A stretch of DNA of 64,000 bases, taken from positions 1,483,938 through 1,547,937 of the forward strand of contig JAJEKB010021337.1 of NCBI GenBank assembly GCA_022393335.1, written 5' to 3'. Source of the stretch: Macrotrachela quadricornifera. Its lineage: Eukaryota; Rotifera; Eurotatoria; Philodinida; Philodinidae. Below the pieces are notes generated by a model, which was not told where the DNA came from, did not search any database, and saw only the letters and a program-made list of their open reading frames with translations. Position numbers and translations under genes: made by a program. Shown piece after piece: positions 23,833-34,683 of the stretch; positions within the stretch are counted from its first letter, which is position 1, and every line of letters starts with the position of its first letter.

Positions 23833-26800
23833 CAGAGGTGTGCGGGTCACGGGTTTTGTCCAGCGGGGGCCACGTGGCCACGTGGCGATCGGCGGGCGGG
23901 GACGTTTTTTTGAAAAAATTTGCTCGGGTCGGGCAAGCTACGGGTATTGCAGAGTAGTCGGCGGGTCGGGCGGGTACAAAAAAAAATAAAATGGTACGAT
24001 TCTCGGGCGGGCGAGGATAAGTTTCCACGGGTTACAGGCGGGTAAAGAAATTTTTTGAGATATAATAGAGGACCGTCGAGAATAATCGATAGATATCGTT
24101 ATCTTACATGTGTGACAAGATATATATCGATTAGCTGATTATTCTACACCTATCACCGTCCAGCTGACTTGTTCTTTATCTTTTTTATTCTTAGTAAAAT
24201 TCGACTATTGATCAACATAATTAACTAAGAAAAAATTAAATTTCTTTTAATTTTAGAAATTATATTTGGTACTTCTTCACTTTCCTGAATTAATTAATGA
24301 TCGATTTACATGAATTGCTATCCAGCGAGTCGGATGACGACACACCAAATACTAATCGTATATCTTCAAGTGTTGTTACATCTAATGAACGATCATCGAA
24401 AACTATTAAGTATGATGTGATAAATATAAAAAAGCTTTTAAAAGATAAACCAACAAAATATACACTCGTTGTAAACCTGAAAGTTAGTCGTATTAAGCCA
24501 TCGCCATGTTGGCATAAATTTGGTTTACCCACAATAAAAAATGAAAATAATTGTAACGTTATTATCAAAAATTTTACTTCATGTAAATTCTGTTTCTCAA
24601 CTTATGTATACACTCATGGATCTACTAAATCTTTAAATTCCCATAAATGCTCTAAAGAAGTATCATCAACATCACCAATGTCTTCAAGGTAATGTATCTA
24701 TTTTTCTTCTCCACTTATTTTATTCGTATTTTTGGTAGTAAATCACCTTCATTATGTTCTAAAAACAATCCTTTGATTATATCAAAGAAAAAAACAATGA
24801 CTTCTTTAATTGCATCATGGGTATGTCAAAATATGAGATCAATTAGTATTGTAGAAGACGAAGGTTTTGTTAATATTATTCAAAAATGTTTACGCTGGAA
24901 TAATGGTAGGAAATACCTAACTAACTATTATAGAAATATTTATTAATCTACTTTATCTTATACAGGTGCATTTTCTAATATTAATGGAAATGATATTTTA
25001 GCATCAAGGTGGCCCATCTCACGAGAAATTAGTCGACAAGCAAATGATATTCGTCAACGTACAGGTGGTGTGTTAAGAACTGCTGCTGAACAAGGTTTTT
25101 TAGCAATTAGTCCAGATTTGTGGAGCGATAAATTTAAACAACATAGTTATCTTGGATTAACAGCTCATTTTGTTAATGAACGTTATATTTTACATGCAAT
25201 CGAACTATGTTGTGAACCTTATAATGAAATAAATAAACGTGCACCTAGCGTTCGCAAGGTTGTAAAAACAATAATATAGTTTTTTTATTCTTCTTATTTT
25301 TTTCTTCAATAGGCAATTACATTTGCTCTTTCTAAGTTTGGACTTAATGATTTGATGAACAAAATAACGTTCGTTTGTGATCGTGGTAGTAATCTGGTTA
25401 CGGCGTTGGAAGACTATGAAGTCGTTCATTGCTTTCCTCATCGATTAAATAATGTACTCAAGCGAACATTTTATAGTGCTGGTACACAAGATAAAATGTA
25501 AAGAAAAAAAAGAAAAAAAATCCTCGAACGAAAATCAACATACTACTCATGCAGCATGGAATGATTTTGCCGCTGATGATGATGATTTGTTAATGGACTA
25601 TGATGATCGAGATTCAAGTGAAAGTGAATGTGAATATGAAGATGTACCTCTTGACGAAAAATCAGTTGAACTAGCTCTCAGAAATTTATCATCGCCATCA
25701 TCACCTGAACGTGATCATATGAATGTAGTTGAAAAGAATTTGCCTCCTTCTGCTGCTCAAGTACTTGCAATAATAACTCGATGTAAACAATTGTGTTGTT
25801 ACGTAAAAAGGGTAACTTCTATAGAATATTACAATTGGTCATTTCTCTGTAATTTTTTAACTCATTTTTTAACTAGGTAAATTGGAATCCTTTACTACAA
25901 GAATTATCAAAGCCAACAATAAAACAAGAAGTTATAGTTCGCTGGTTGACTATGTCACAACTACTTGAAAGTATTCTTGCATCGTATTCATCATTAACAA
26001 ATATTGCGAGTGATAAAGGTGTTCTTCATACTCTTCCTTCGATTGATATTGCAAGTGTAGGTGCTATAACTGCTTTATTTACACCATGGAAAAATGTAAT
26101 AGAAAGGGTACAAACTACTACTACATCGTCTCTTCATCTAGTAGTTACATCTTATTTGTATCTTCTTGAGAGTTTGATTGTGACAAGAAATGAAGCAGCT
26201 GATAAAACTGCTCAAGGTAATTATCCATTTAAGGAAGATCATAGAATTATATAATCTTTTATAGGTATCGTTTTTTTTAAACGACGTGCTCGACAATTAC
26301 TAAAAGCAATGTTTAATTTACATGATCTTCATTGGATTGCTGCTGCACTTAATCCTCGCACACGTATGCTGAAGCTTGCCACAGATTCTGAACGTACTCA
26401 TACTTATGATTTAATTCGTGCTGAATTATCAAAGATTATAGAGATGAATCAAGCTAATGATGCTCAAGCCATACAACCATCAGTAACTGCTAGTTCTTCC
26501 CCAGCATCAGTGCCTCACAAGAAATTCAAATCTTACACAGCACATTATGATGACGAACTTGATTGTTCTGAATCAAACAAGAACGTCACAAATTCGATGT
26601 ATGCTCGTCATGAGCTTGAAATATATTTGCAGATGGAATTATCCAAATGCATGAACATCAATAATCAAAATGATGATCCACTTATTTTTTGGCAAGAGCA
26701 AGACAGTATCTTACCCAATTTGTCCAAATTAGCAAAAAAGATATTCTGTATTCCTGCTTCATCCGCAGCAGTTGAACGTACATTTAGCTCAGCTGGTAAT

Positions 26801-27233
26801 ATTATATCGCAAAGACGAAGCACCTTAAATCCATCATTAGTCAACGATATGATTTTAGTTCGGTCTGCTTCGTCTTATCTAAATGCTTAACATAAACACT
26901 GTTTAATATTTTTTCTTGTAATAAATCTCTTTATATGATAAATAAATTAAATATATAAGATAAACAATTTATTAAAATTTCAATTATTAACTGAAATATC
27001 TTCGGGGTAAAACGGGCGGGGCGAGGCCCCGTCAGAAAATTGACGGGGCGGGCGGGCTAGAAAAAAAAAGTAGACTGCATGGGGACGGGCGGTGCGGGTT
27101 AGAAAATTTGACGGAGCGGGCGAGGGGGGAAGAGTTATAAGAATTTGCCTACGGAGGCGGGCGGGACGGATTTAACACGTTACACGGGACGGGGCCCGCG
27201 GGGCATCAAAAATCATTGCCCCGCAAACCTCTG
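23833..27233 (+). mobile_element. hAT DNA transposon, 3.4 kb, near-complete
   Basis: Imperfect terminal inverted repeats CAGAGGTGTGCGGGT (23833) and CAGAGGTTTGCGGGG (reverse complement of the right end at 27233) bound a six-exon hAT transposase. Both subterminal regions are strikingly GC-rich (CGGGCGGG words at 23870-24050 and 27000-27200) in an otherwise AT-rich window. hAT transposases often bind such subterminal repeats. The expected 8-bp target duplication is not visible: left flank TTACATAT, right flank GTTTGGAT. The right end coincides with the broken 3' end of a Penelope-like gene, while the left flank is a different transposon gene, so the locus was rearranged during or after insertion. 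Confidence 0.8.
24297..26890 (+). CDS. hAT transposase, six exons, one frameshift
   Basis: Exons are 24297-24688, 24739-24905, 24966-25258, 25313-25811, 25877-26216 and 26265-26890. Introns are 48-65 bp with GT-AG ends and consistent phases. The product is about 771 residues if one extra base in the A-rich run near 25495-25515 is ignored; as read, that exon shifts frame after GTQDKM. Exon 1 carries a BED-type zinc finger (CWHKFG, then CKFC, then H and C). Exon 3 has AISPDLWSD with the first catalytic Asp, and exon 4 has FVCDRGSN with the second. An acidic linker follows, and the last exon ends with the dimerisation block PASSAAVERTFSSAGNIISQ, RRSTLNPSLVN. It catalyses cut-and-paste transposition of the surrounding element. 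Only the single frameshift argues against activity, and it could be a sequence error. Confidence 0.85.
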
Positions 27234-29836
27234 GTTTGGATGTCGAAATGTTGTTTTACTTTTTTCCTCTTCTGTAGAGCACGCGATGCGTTGTTGATCA
27301 GAGTAGTTGCTTTAACAACATCTCTTTCATGTTCTTTCATACGTCGATAAGTTTGTCTAATTGTTTCACCAATACAGGATTGATTACAATCAGAACAGGA
27401 CACTTGATAAACTACACCGGACTTTTGAGTTGGATGAAGTTTATCTTTGGTGGGGAAGGATCGACGAGTTTCATTCATTGGTCTATAGATCACCCTTTAA
27501 TCTAATTTTGGATCGTTGTTTTTCACAATTGATTTAAGAGATTTTCCATAGACATAACTCGCTGCACCTATGTACGGAATTTGTACATATTTATATTTAA
27601 TATTGTCATTGGATGTTGATGACTGTAAATTGTTTCCTGCCTTTGATTGATACCATTGATCCAGTTGTTTCTTTATTATATTCTGTACAAATTGGGACGG
27701 ATAACCATTAAATTTTGCCATTTGACGGATATATATCAGTTCATTGTGTAATAAGTTGAATCTTGAACATACCCGAATAGCTCTGTTGACTAATGGATAG
27801 ATACAGGCCCTTTTATAAGCTGTTGGAATTAAACTGTCCCATTTTAACATCAATTTAGTTGATGTTTTCTTTCTGTATACTGTTGTTGGAAAAGTATTGT
27901 TGTCCCGTTTTACTAATACATCAAGGAAAGATATACTATTATTGGATTCGTGTTCAACAGTAAATCTAATACATGGATCAAAAGTATTGAACAGGTCACG
28001 AAGCTCATTTTTATCAGCATCAGCTTTGACAATGGTGAACGTATCATCAACATAACGACGCCAAGTTAATACTTGGGAATCTTTAGCATTTAATAGACCA
28101 GGTACATGTTTCTCTTCAAAACCCGCCATAAATATTTCCGCAAAAATTGCCGCTAATGGTGTACCCATTGAAACTCCATCACATTGATCATAATACTTAT
28201 TGTTAAAGAGAAAATGGGTTTGTTTTGTAGCATAATCAAGTAGTTGACGGAAATAATATTCAGGAATATATGGTCGTAATTTTGGATCAATACAATATAG
28301 TTTATTACAAATGATATTAATTGTTCGATCAACTGGAATATTTATAAATAAACTTTCTATATCAAAACTCATCATTTTGTGAATGGATAATGATGAATTT
28401 TCATTTAAGAATTTTAAAAATGCATCGTTGTTTTTTAATGAATACGTACTTTTACGTAAAGGCTTAATAATATCAGCCAAAAATTTACCTAGACGATAAT
28501 TATATGCTTGTATACAAGATACAATAGGTCTAAGTGGTATATTCTCTTTGTGGACTTTCGGTAAATCATATAATCTTGCTGGAATGGAACCTACACGTTT
28601 AATATATCGGTACTCCTGTTCAGTTAAATATTCTTCAATTTGCATCTGTTTTAACAGAGATGCTAAAGCAGTTTCACGATAACCGGTAGGATTTGTCTTC
28701 AACAATTTAAATTTTGAAGTATCACTTAATATTTGTTCCAGTTTCTGAATGTAATCAGTACGATTCATTATCACAATGCCCTTGCTTTTGTCCGGTCTAG
28801 TTATTATTATTGACGGATCTTTAGATAAATTTATCAACAGTTGATTTTCATTATGTTGATTACCATTTTCATTTCTTTTTGTTTTCGATGATAATTTAGC
28901 TTGGTTAAAGAATTTTTCTGTTGCAGCTTTTAAATCTGTAGCATATGATAGTTGTCGTGGTTCCAATTTTCTAATTTCTTTGTTTGAACTACTATCAGGA
29001 TCCTCGTCCCATTTTTTAAAATTGGTTTCTTCTTTTTGGATGCCATATGACTGATAGAATAAAAGTTCGACGTTAGAAATTACATTAGAACGATTAATTG
29101 CATTAGGACGATTAAACGACAATCCTTTTTCCAAAAGATTAAATTCTTCTTCACCAAGCTGACGATCTGATAAATTCCAAACAATTTTTGCTTCTTCTTC
29201 ATCATCATCATTATTATTTTTCTTGTTTGATTTATTAATTAATTGATTCGTTTGATGATCATCCAATAGTTTCTGTTGATTATCTTTTCGTTGTTGATAC
29301 ATATACTGGAAATTCATCAAGTTATTAAACTTTCTACAATGAGTATGATACTTAGCTTTATCTTCTTTGAAGTGAAGTGTGCTAATAATATCATTAATTC
29401 TTTCCATATCATCCGATGAAATAATATTTGCTAACTCATTGTATAAATTCATTTGTACTCCGGACATATATTTAGTGTTAGATTTCTTTGAACAGATTTC
29501 TTCTTTCAATAGAAGATTTTGACATTTCCAATACGATCTTGTGTTTGCTAATGCTAGATTAGCAAGCTTAAATTGAAGATATTTAGGTATAAGATGGTAC
29601 CGTGCACATTGAGATAGATAATTTAAATCACTGTTGAGACGAACCAGCTTAACCGTTGTATTTCCATAAGCTTGATATAATTTATATAAATTATAATTAT
29701 AATTTTGTTTTATATATTGGAATCTTGTTTTGATAAATAATGGAAGAGGTATATCCATCAATGGACGTGGTCCATCATCCTCAGTTTCCGAATTCATACT
29801 CACCGATAACATAGTCCTAAACTTAAGTATAAGCAA
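27206..29836 (-). pseudogene. Penelope-like (Athena-type) RT with GIY-YIG endonuclease
   Basis: A 779-residue frame (29836-27497) is followed, after one in-frame TAA, by 95 more residues in the same frame. RT motifs occur in order: LYDLPKVHKENIPLRPIVS, SFDIESLFINIPVDRT (catalytic Asp), DGVSMGTPLAAIFAEIF, RYVDDTFTI (YxDD box) and SISFLDVLVKR. Next comes the Penelope-type GIY-YIG start, GVVYQVSCSDCNQSCIGET, with its CxxC insertion and R-Q-T-Y-R-R-M-K-E-H helix. The gene then runs into the hAT terminal repeat at 27233, so the catalytic Glu part of the endonuclease is lost. The N-terminal ~300 residues are Asn/Gln/Lys-rich and contain an acidic run. Such elements copy RNA into DNA at chromosome ends in bdelloids. 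One stop codon plus 3' truncation make this copy inactive. Confidence 0.9.
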
Positions 29837-30762
29837 TATTTAAGAGATATTATCCTTCGAGAATTCAATGCGCGCTTAGATTCAAAAGTTTCACCATTTA
29901 TTAGCTTCCTCTCGTTGACTCGATTAGTACATTTAAGAAAATAAAGGGCATTCTTCTCATATGATCAACAGGTTTCCGCAAAATTCAACTACCAAACTGA
30001 ATAGAGCTCACTGTTCATACTAAATTCAATTACAGAGAGAAGTTCTTTACCGGTCCGCGCAATGCAGTCGAAGAAGCTTTTCATCGATCTGTCAAGGACC
30101 AAAACTCCTCTCTAGTAAGGGCACCTGATGATTATTTATTATCGGTGTACCTGCTAGCACCACTCAGTGAAGAATCTGTCACTCCGAATAAGGGGTGGGC
30201 TTTTTGTTTTTTATAAATGAAATCACACTAGGAAAATAGAATGACACTCACTTTTCTAACAGACTGAAACCAACAATTGATAGAAGTAATAATCAGATTC
30301 TTGTAGGTCAACAAAATACACGATCTAAACATCATCGGAAACTGCATGGTTTATATACCATCCAAAACACACCAAATTTTTACCTAGATTGATCACTCAG
30401 ATATGTATCTTAGATATATCATGATGATCTGATAACAACAAGGGAAAGTAATCACTTTCCACGAGAGAATAACAAATCGATATCAGTGACACCCTGGAAA
30501 CCACCCTAGATCTAGCTCGACAAACACGTAGCCAGAAAACCACCAATCACAATGTGACAACATCCAAAATCATTCTCGAAAATCTATCGAGCTATAACAT
30601 TTATTATACCTGACCAGGCACAGGAACAAATCCAACATCAAGATTGTCGAAGTCAAGTTTTTCGTAACTCAATATTCAATAAACATTTCAATTCAAAATA
30701 AGTTAAACGAAGAAACAACATCTTTTTCGTGTTTTCTCTTTCTTTATTATCTCTTTCATGTA

Positions 30763-30800
30763 CTGATGATGAACCGGCTACAGCCACTAAAATTTGCATG
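30763..30800 (+). ncRNA. Degenerate hammerhead-like core (copy 1)
   Basis: CTGATGA is followed by a GGCT/AGCC mini-stem and then ACTAAA instead of the expected GAAA. It lies downstream of a pyrimidine-rich tract similar to that of copy 2. Probably a decayed version, inactive if it is a ribozyme at all. Confidence 0.2.
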
Positions 30801-31451
30801 CGGTAGAAAAACAGAATCAAAGGTTGAGTCCTACATCATGTTCAAAAAAAAGGTCCCATATCCGTTGCTCTGCAGTAGAATGCAGATCAATTTACTTTGT
30901 TCCGACATCCTTACTCGGACGTGATATTTTACTTCGCTTTCTAAGTTTCAATTTTCTACGCCTGGGTGGCATTTTTCGGACAACTAGAGACATACCACTA
31001 CTAGAGACCTACTACTAGCAAGAAGCGGCAGAATACTGTCACAAGCTTGCTATTCAACAAGAGACATGAATCGGAAACCACCCAGGTCATAGAAAAACTA
31101 GAGACAAGCTGCATCCAACTGTTGAACACAGATGGATAGGCACACTAGAGACATACCCTATGCAACTGTAGAACACATCAGCTCGAGTTGCACTGGAGGC
31201 GAGGTTCGATTCTAGGATTTGGGTGGGTGTGCTACTAAACCCAATGAACCATCCAGTGCGATAACAACAACTGTAACAAAGTCTTGGATTTACTTATTTC
31301 ATGTTCAATATTATTTAGCAGATAGTTACATAGGCATTATTCTGATGATTGACTTAATTATTTGTATTCAACTGCAATAACAAGTTCAATTTTCAAATGT
31401 AATTCAACAACAGCGAATTTTTTCTCTCTTTTTCTGTCTTTTTTCATTGTA

Positions 31452-31478
31452 CTGAAGATGGTATTTGAAATACCGAAA
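31452..31478 (+). ncRNA. Hammerhead ribozyme-like motif (copy 2)
   Basis: CTGAAGA fits the CUGANGA core. It is followed by the hairpin GGTAT-TTGAA-ATACC and GAAA, the order of a hammerhead stem II. A possible stem III (CTAATTT with AAATTAG about 25 bases on, then TC) follows. Penelope-like elements are known to carry hammerhead ribozymes in their terminal repeats, and this lies 1.6 kb from the Penelope gene but on the opposite strand. Confidence 0.3.
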
Positions 31479-31906
31479 GCTCTAATTTATTCATATTCTT
31501 TATTAAAATATAAAAATTAGTCAACAAAACTATCATCTCTCGTCTTTTATCGATGAATTTCAACAAGACCTGTAGATCCTCGTGATTTATTAGATAAACT
31601 TGATGCTATCGAATACAAAACTTGGCCAACATGAAATCTGAATCACTATCGATAGATTCAAATATTATTTGTGAGTGTACTATATTTATTAATTAAAATC
31701 AATGAAGTCTTATTTTTTTGAAAATGCACTATAGAAGTTTTTAATTACCAAACGACTTTACTGACTATTTTAAACATTTATAGAAGGATAAGGAAATTTT
31801 TCATTGACAGAAAATGTGAAAGAAAGAAGATGATATGAGTCAATAGAAAGGATTTAAAGTGTTCATATGTTGATGATTTGATAGAAGTTAATGAATTAAT
31901 CATCTA

Positions 31907-33148
31907 TTAATCAATTGTGTAACGAAGAAAAAGACTGAAGAAGATGATCGAAATGACACTGAATTCTGTTTTGTTTGCATTCGATTTACAATTTACTTTC
32001 TCGCAATCATCGATTTTGACTTGAAATTTGTTTTTATTGGCAATACCTTTAATTCCAATATAGACAAAATCCTGATCGTCATCTGGTTTATCAATAACAA
32101 GTGTAATACGATTATTTTCAGTTACATCGGCTTTGTTTGATGATCGTTGAAAATAAGATACGAGTCTCGTCCATGATGATTTGTTCGTATGTCCTATTTT
32201 TGTTTTATAATCAATTGAATCATCTGGATCTATTGGATTTTGATTCGTAAATGAATAAAATAATTTCACATTACCATTGAACAATATTACAGTGATCAAA
32301 ATTTTGTTGCCCATTTGAATAATCTCGACTTTTAGAAATTTATATTCATCCTTTATAATTTCAATCGTAATTGTTGTGTTTGAAGGAAGAATAGTTGGTT
32401 TTGAACATGATCCTGGTCTTAATTGATTAAGCCTTTGTACTAAAGCATTATAATCAGACAGTGCAAAATAGTTTACACTTTTCGGTGGCGAACACATAGC
32501 ACGTAATTCACCAAGATGAGGTTTATCACCTACTCCAATACTAATTAAAAGAATATCTTTTTGTTTTAAAACTTTGGCTGCTCGAATAGCTGCTCCTTGG
32601 TCATTACTTTTTCCATCTGTAATGATGAGTATCACTGATATTGTACATTCTTCAAATTTTCGACGACCACGTTCATATGAAAATAGAACATCGGCTTGTT
32701 GAAGAGCACGAGCAGTATTTGAATCAGTTGGATAATATAAAGCTTCATCAACAGCTTGAATTTTGCCTTGAAGATCATAATCTCTATCTAACCATGTTAA
32801 AGTTTCAGCATGATCCGAATAATTAATAATACCAACATGAGTTTTATTTCGACCAACATTTACTTGACGAAGAAGATTTTTTGTAAATTCTAATTCTAAT
32901 TGATAGTTTTCATTACCAATACTTTTACCGGCATCAAGTACAATGCCTAAATCTATTTTCAACTCCTGTGAACGTCTATTCAAACAGCATCGATTATGCT
33001 CTGGACAGTCAATAGATAATATTGTTTCTCTACACGTATCAACAGAAGAACATTGACCAGTTATTGATTCATCAAAACTCGCTCGACATAGTTGTCCGTC
33101 GACAGTTGATAAAAACACAGTAACAACAATCAGAAGCAAGACTTTCAT
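31907..33148 (-). CDS. Secreted VWA-domain protein with clip-like Cys region and GPI-like tail
   Basis: Intact single exon, 413 residues. Residues 1-18 are a signal peptide (MKVLLLIVVTVFLSTVDG). Six cysteines at 21, 33, 39, 48, 54 and 55 give a C-C-C-C-CC pattern like a short clip domain. A von Willebrand A domain spans about 64-245. Its metal site (MIDAS) is D-A-G-K-S at 72-76 rather than D-x-S-x-S, so one metal-binding Ser is Gly; the downstream MIDAS Thr (SNTARAL) and Asp (IITDGKS) are present. A beta-rich region with several N-glycosylation sites follows. It ends in two Cys-containing strands and a hydrophobic tail (FSVISIIFFSLFLRYTI) suggesting a GPI anchor. VWA proteins bind matrix or other ligands outside the cell; the ligand here is unknown. 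Metal binding may be weakened. Confidence 0.85.
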   Translation of the reverse strand: MKVLLLIVVTVFLSTVDGQLCRASFDESITGQCSSVDTCRETILSIDCPEHNRCCLNRRSQELKIDLGIVLDAGKSIGNENYQLELEFTKNLLRQVNVGRNKTHVGIINYSDHAETLTWLDRDYDLQGKIQAVDEALYYPTDSNTARALQQADVLFSYERGRRKFEECTISVILIITDGKSNDQGAAIRAAKVLKQKDILLISIGVGDKPHLGELRAMCSPPKSVNYFALSDYNALVQRLNQLRPGSCSKPTILPSNTTITIEIIKDEYKFLKVEIIQMGNKILITVILFNGNVKLFYSFTNQNPIDPDDSIDYKTKIGHTNKSSWTRLVSYFQRSSNKADVTENNRITLVIDKPDDDQDFVYIGIKGIANKNKFQVKIDDCEKVNCKSNANKTEFSVISIIFFSLFLRYTID

Positions 33149-34013
33149 TTTACCCGTAACAAAAAAAACTGTTTTGGAAGTTTTTATTTTATTTTGTATT
33201 TACATAGAAAAGAGAGTGATATCTTTAGTATTTGCTAAGCAAATATAGTCCACTAAGAAATATGCGCAATATCTTATTGTAGGATTGTTTTTAATATTCA
33301 AAAAGTATAAAGGTATATCAAGATAAATAAAAATAGGTAAGAGAGAAGAAAATGAAAAAAAAGCTTATGTAATCTGTTTTGTACTGGAGTATTATTTTAT
33401 CTCATGTATATAGCTCCTGTCAGTCTCTTCTTACAGAGTATACTGGTATCCGTCATGAATGTTACTTGATTTCTATGACTTAATTCAATTCCCGATAACC
33501 ACGGGGGAGACTTAGTCCACAAAACAGACCTAATTAATAATCAGTCCCATTATTAGATAGGGGTATCCAAAAGTAGTGACAACGACATTGTAGTACTACA
33601 TATTAAGCTTGATAAAAGTTTCTTATTATATACAATAATAAAATTCCGATAAGAGTTGTTTTGTTTGTATGTTTCACAATAACACGAATGCTGGTGAGTA
33701 TTTTTCGAATAACTTTTGTTATAAACAAGATTGAAAGCTGCGATTTTCACCATTAGAAAGAACAGTTGAAGATGCATCGATTCGTATATTATAGATGTTT
33801 CCGATCTGTTTGTTATAAGATTTTCAATTGGTCTTTTTAAGGACAAACCTATCTCGTAAGATGTTTACAGTGAAGTTTCAATAATCAGATGTCTACTGAA
33901 ACTATTAATCGAGGAAATACAAACTACGAAAAGCTGAGATGATTAATACGTATTCTAGTCGAGTCTTTACTACAATTTTCTATCAATATCTGTGAGAAAT
34001 GCTCGTTTTATAT
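33149..34013. other. Intergenic AT-rich DNA
   Basis: Upstream region of the minus-strand VWA gene. No other feature recognised. Confidence 0.35.
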
Positions 34014-34683
34014 CCGTTTCAAACCAAAATGAACATCATATTCAGATTTAGCACAATAAACTAGAGACCATGATAGAAATGAATTACAAAGTAATTCAAA
34101 ATTCACATAAAAAAAACTAACATTTTAATGATAACTTAGATCAATATTTCAATCAATAATCCTATCTTAATTATTTTTAGCTTTAATTCATAGAATACAC
34201 TGTTCTTTATTAAAATCTATTAGTCTTGTAGGATCGATAAAAAACTACTACGCTCTAGCAGGGTCTACTAGACCCTGTTAGATCCTACTAGATCCTGCTA
34301 GACCGTGCTAAACTCTAGTAGAACCCCTGCCCCATCTTTTATATTTGTCTGAGCTAGTGTAATTAGGTGTGTATATATATATGCCAGTGTCTGTGTTTTG
34401 CCCTCACCGTAGTAGACCTTGGCAAACCCTGCTTGACCCTGGTACACTTAATAGACCCTGATGTTTTATGAATTACTTTGTAATTCACTTACGTCATATT
34501 ATATATATTTTTTTATGAAAATCGTATTCTGGGAACCACAAGGGGAATTTACGAAAAAAATTACTGAACAAGATCAAACCGATTTTCTTCATAAAATTTG
34601 TGTTTTGCTGATAAATATATATATGATATGACATAGTTTATTGTTCTAAACTTGAATATGATGTTCATTTTGGTTTGAAATGG
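34014..34683. repeat. Foldback/MITE element with about 50-bp inverted termini
   Basis: The left end (from 34014) and the reverse complement of the right end (to 34683) both read GTTTCAAACCAAAATGAACA, then TCATATTCA and ACAATAAACTA, differing at only a few positions. Just inside, GAATTACAAAGTAATTC on the left and GAATTACTTTGTAATTC on the right form a second nested, itself palindromic pair. No coding capacity. The centre holds a degenerate TAGACCCTG repeat. Superfamily not assignable. Confidence 0.75.
34230..34455. repeat. Degenerate TAGACCCTG tandem repeat
   Basis: About ten variants of (C)TAGACCCTG / TAGATCCTG occur in two clusters, 34240-34325 and 34408-34455, in both orientations within the foldback element. 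The unit length is about 10-11 bases with frequent substitutions. Confidence 0.6.

Larger units (their letters stand above)
29837..31906. other. Penelope 5' flank and repeat-rich spacer
   Basis: No intact gene. ACTAGAGAC words recur at 30981-31160 (about five copies, spacing irregular). A coding-like scrap at about 31562-31628 (STRPVDPRDLLDKLDAIEYK) ends at a stop. Two blocks near 30640-30800 and 31365-31500 look alike and carry hammerhead-like cores, described separately. Confidence 0.4.

Noticed and set aside
24290..24568. 92-residue minus-strand frame
   Set aside because: Antisense shadow of the hAT transposase first exon with its BED finger.
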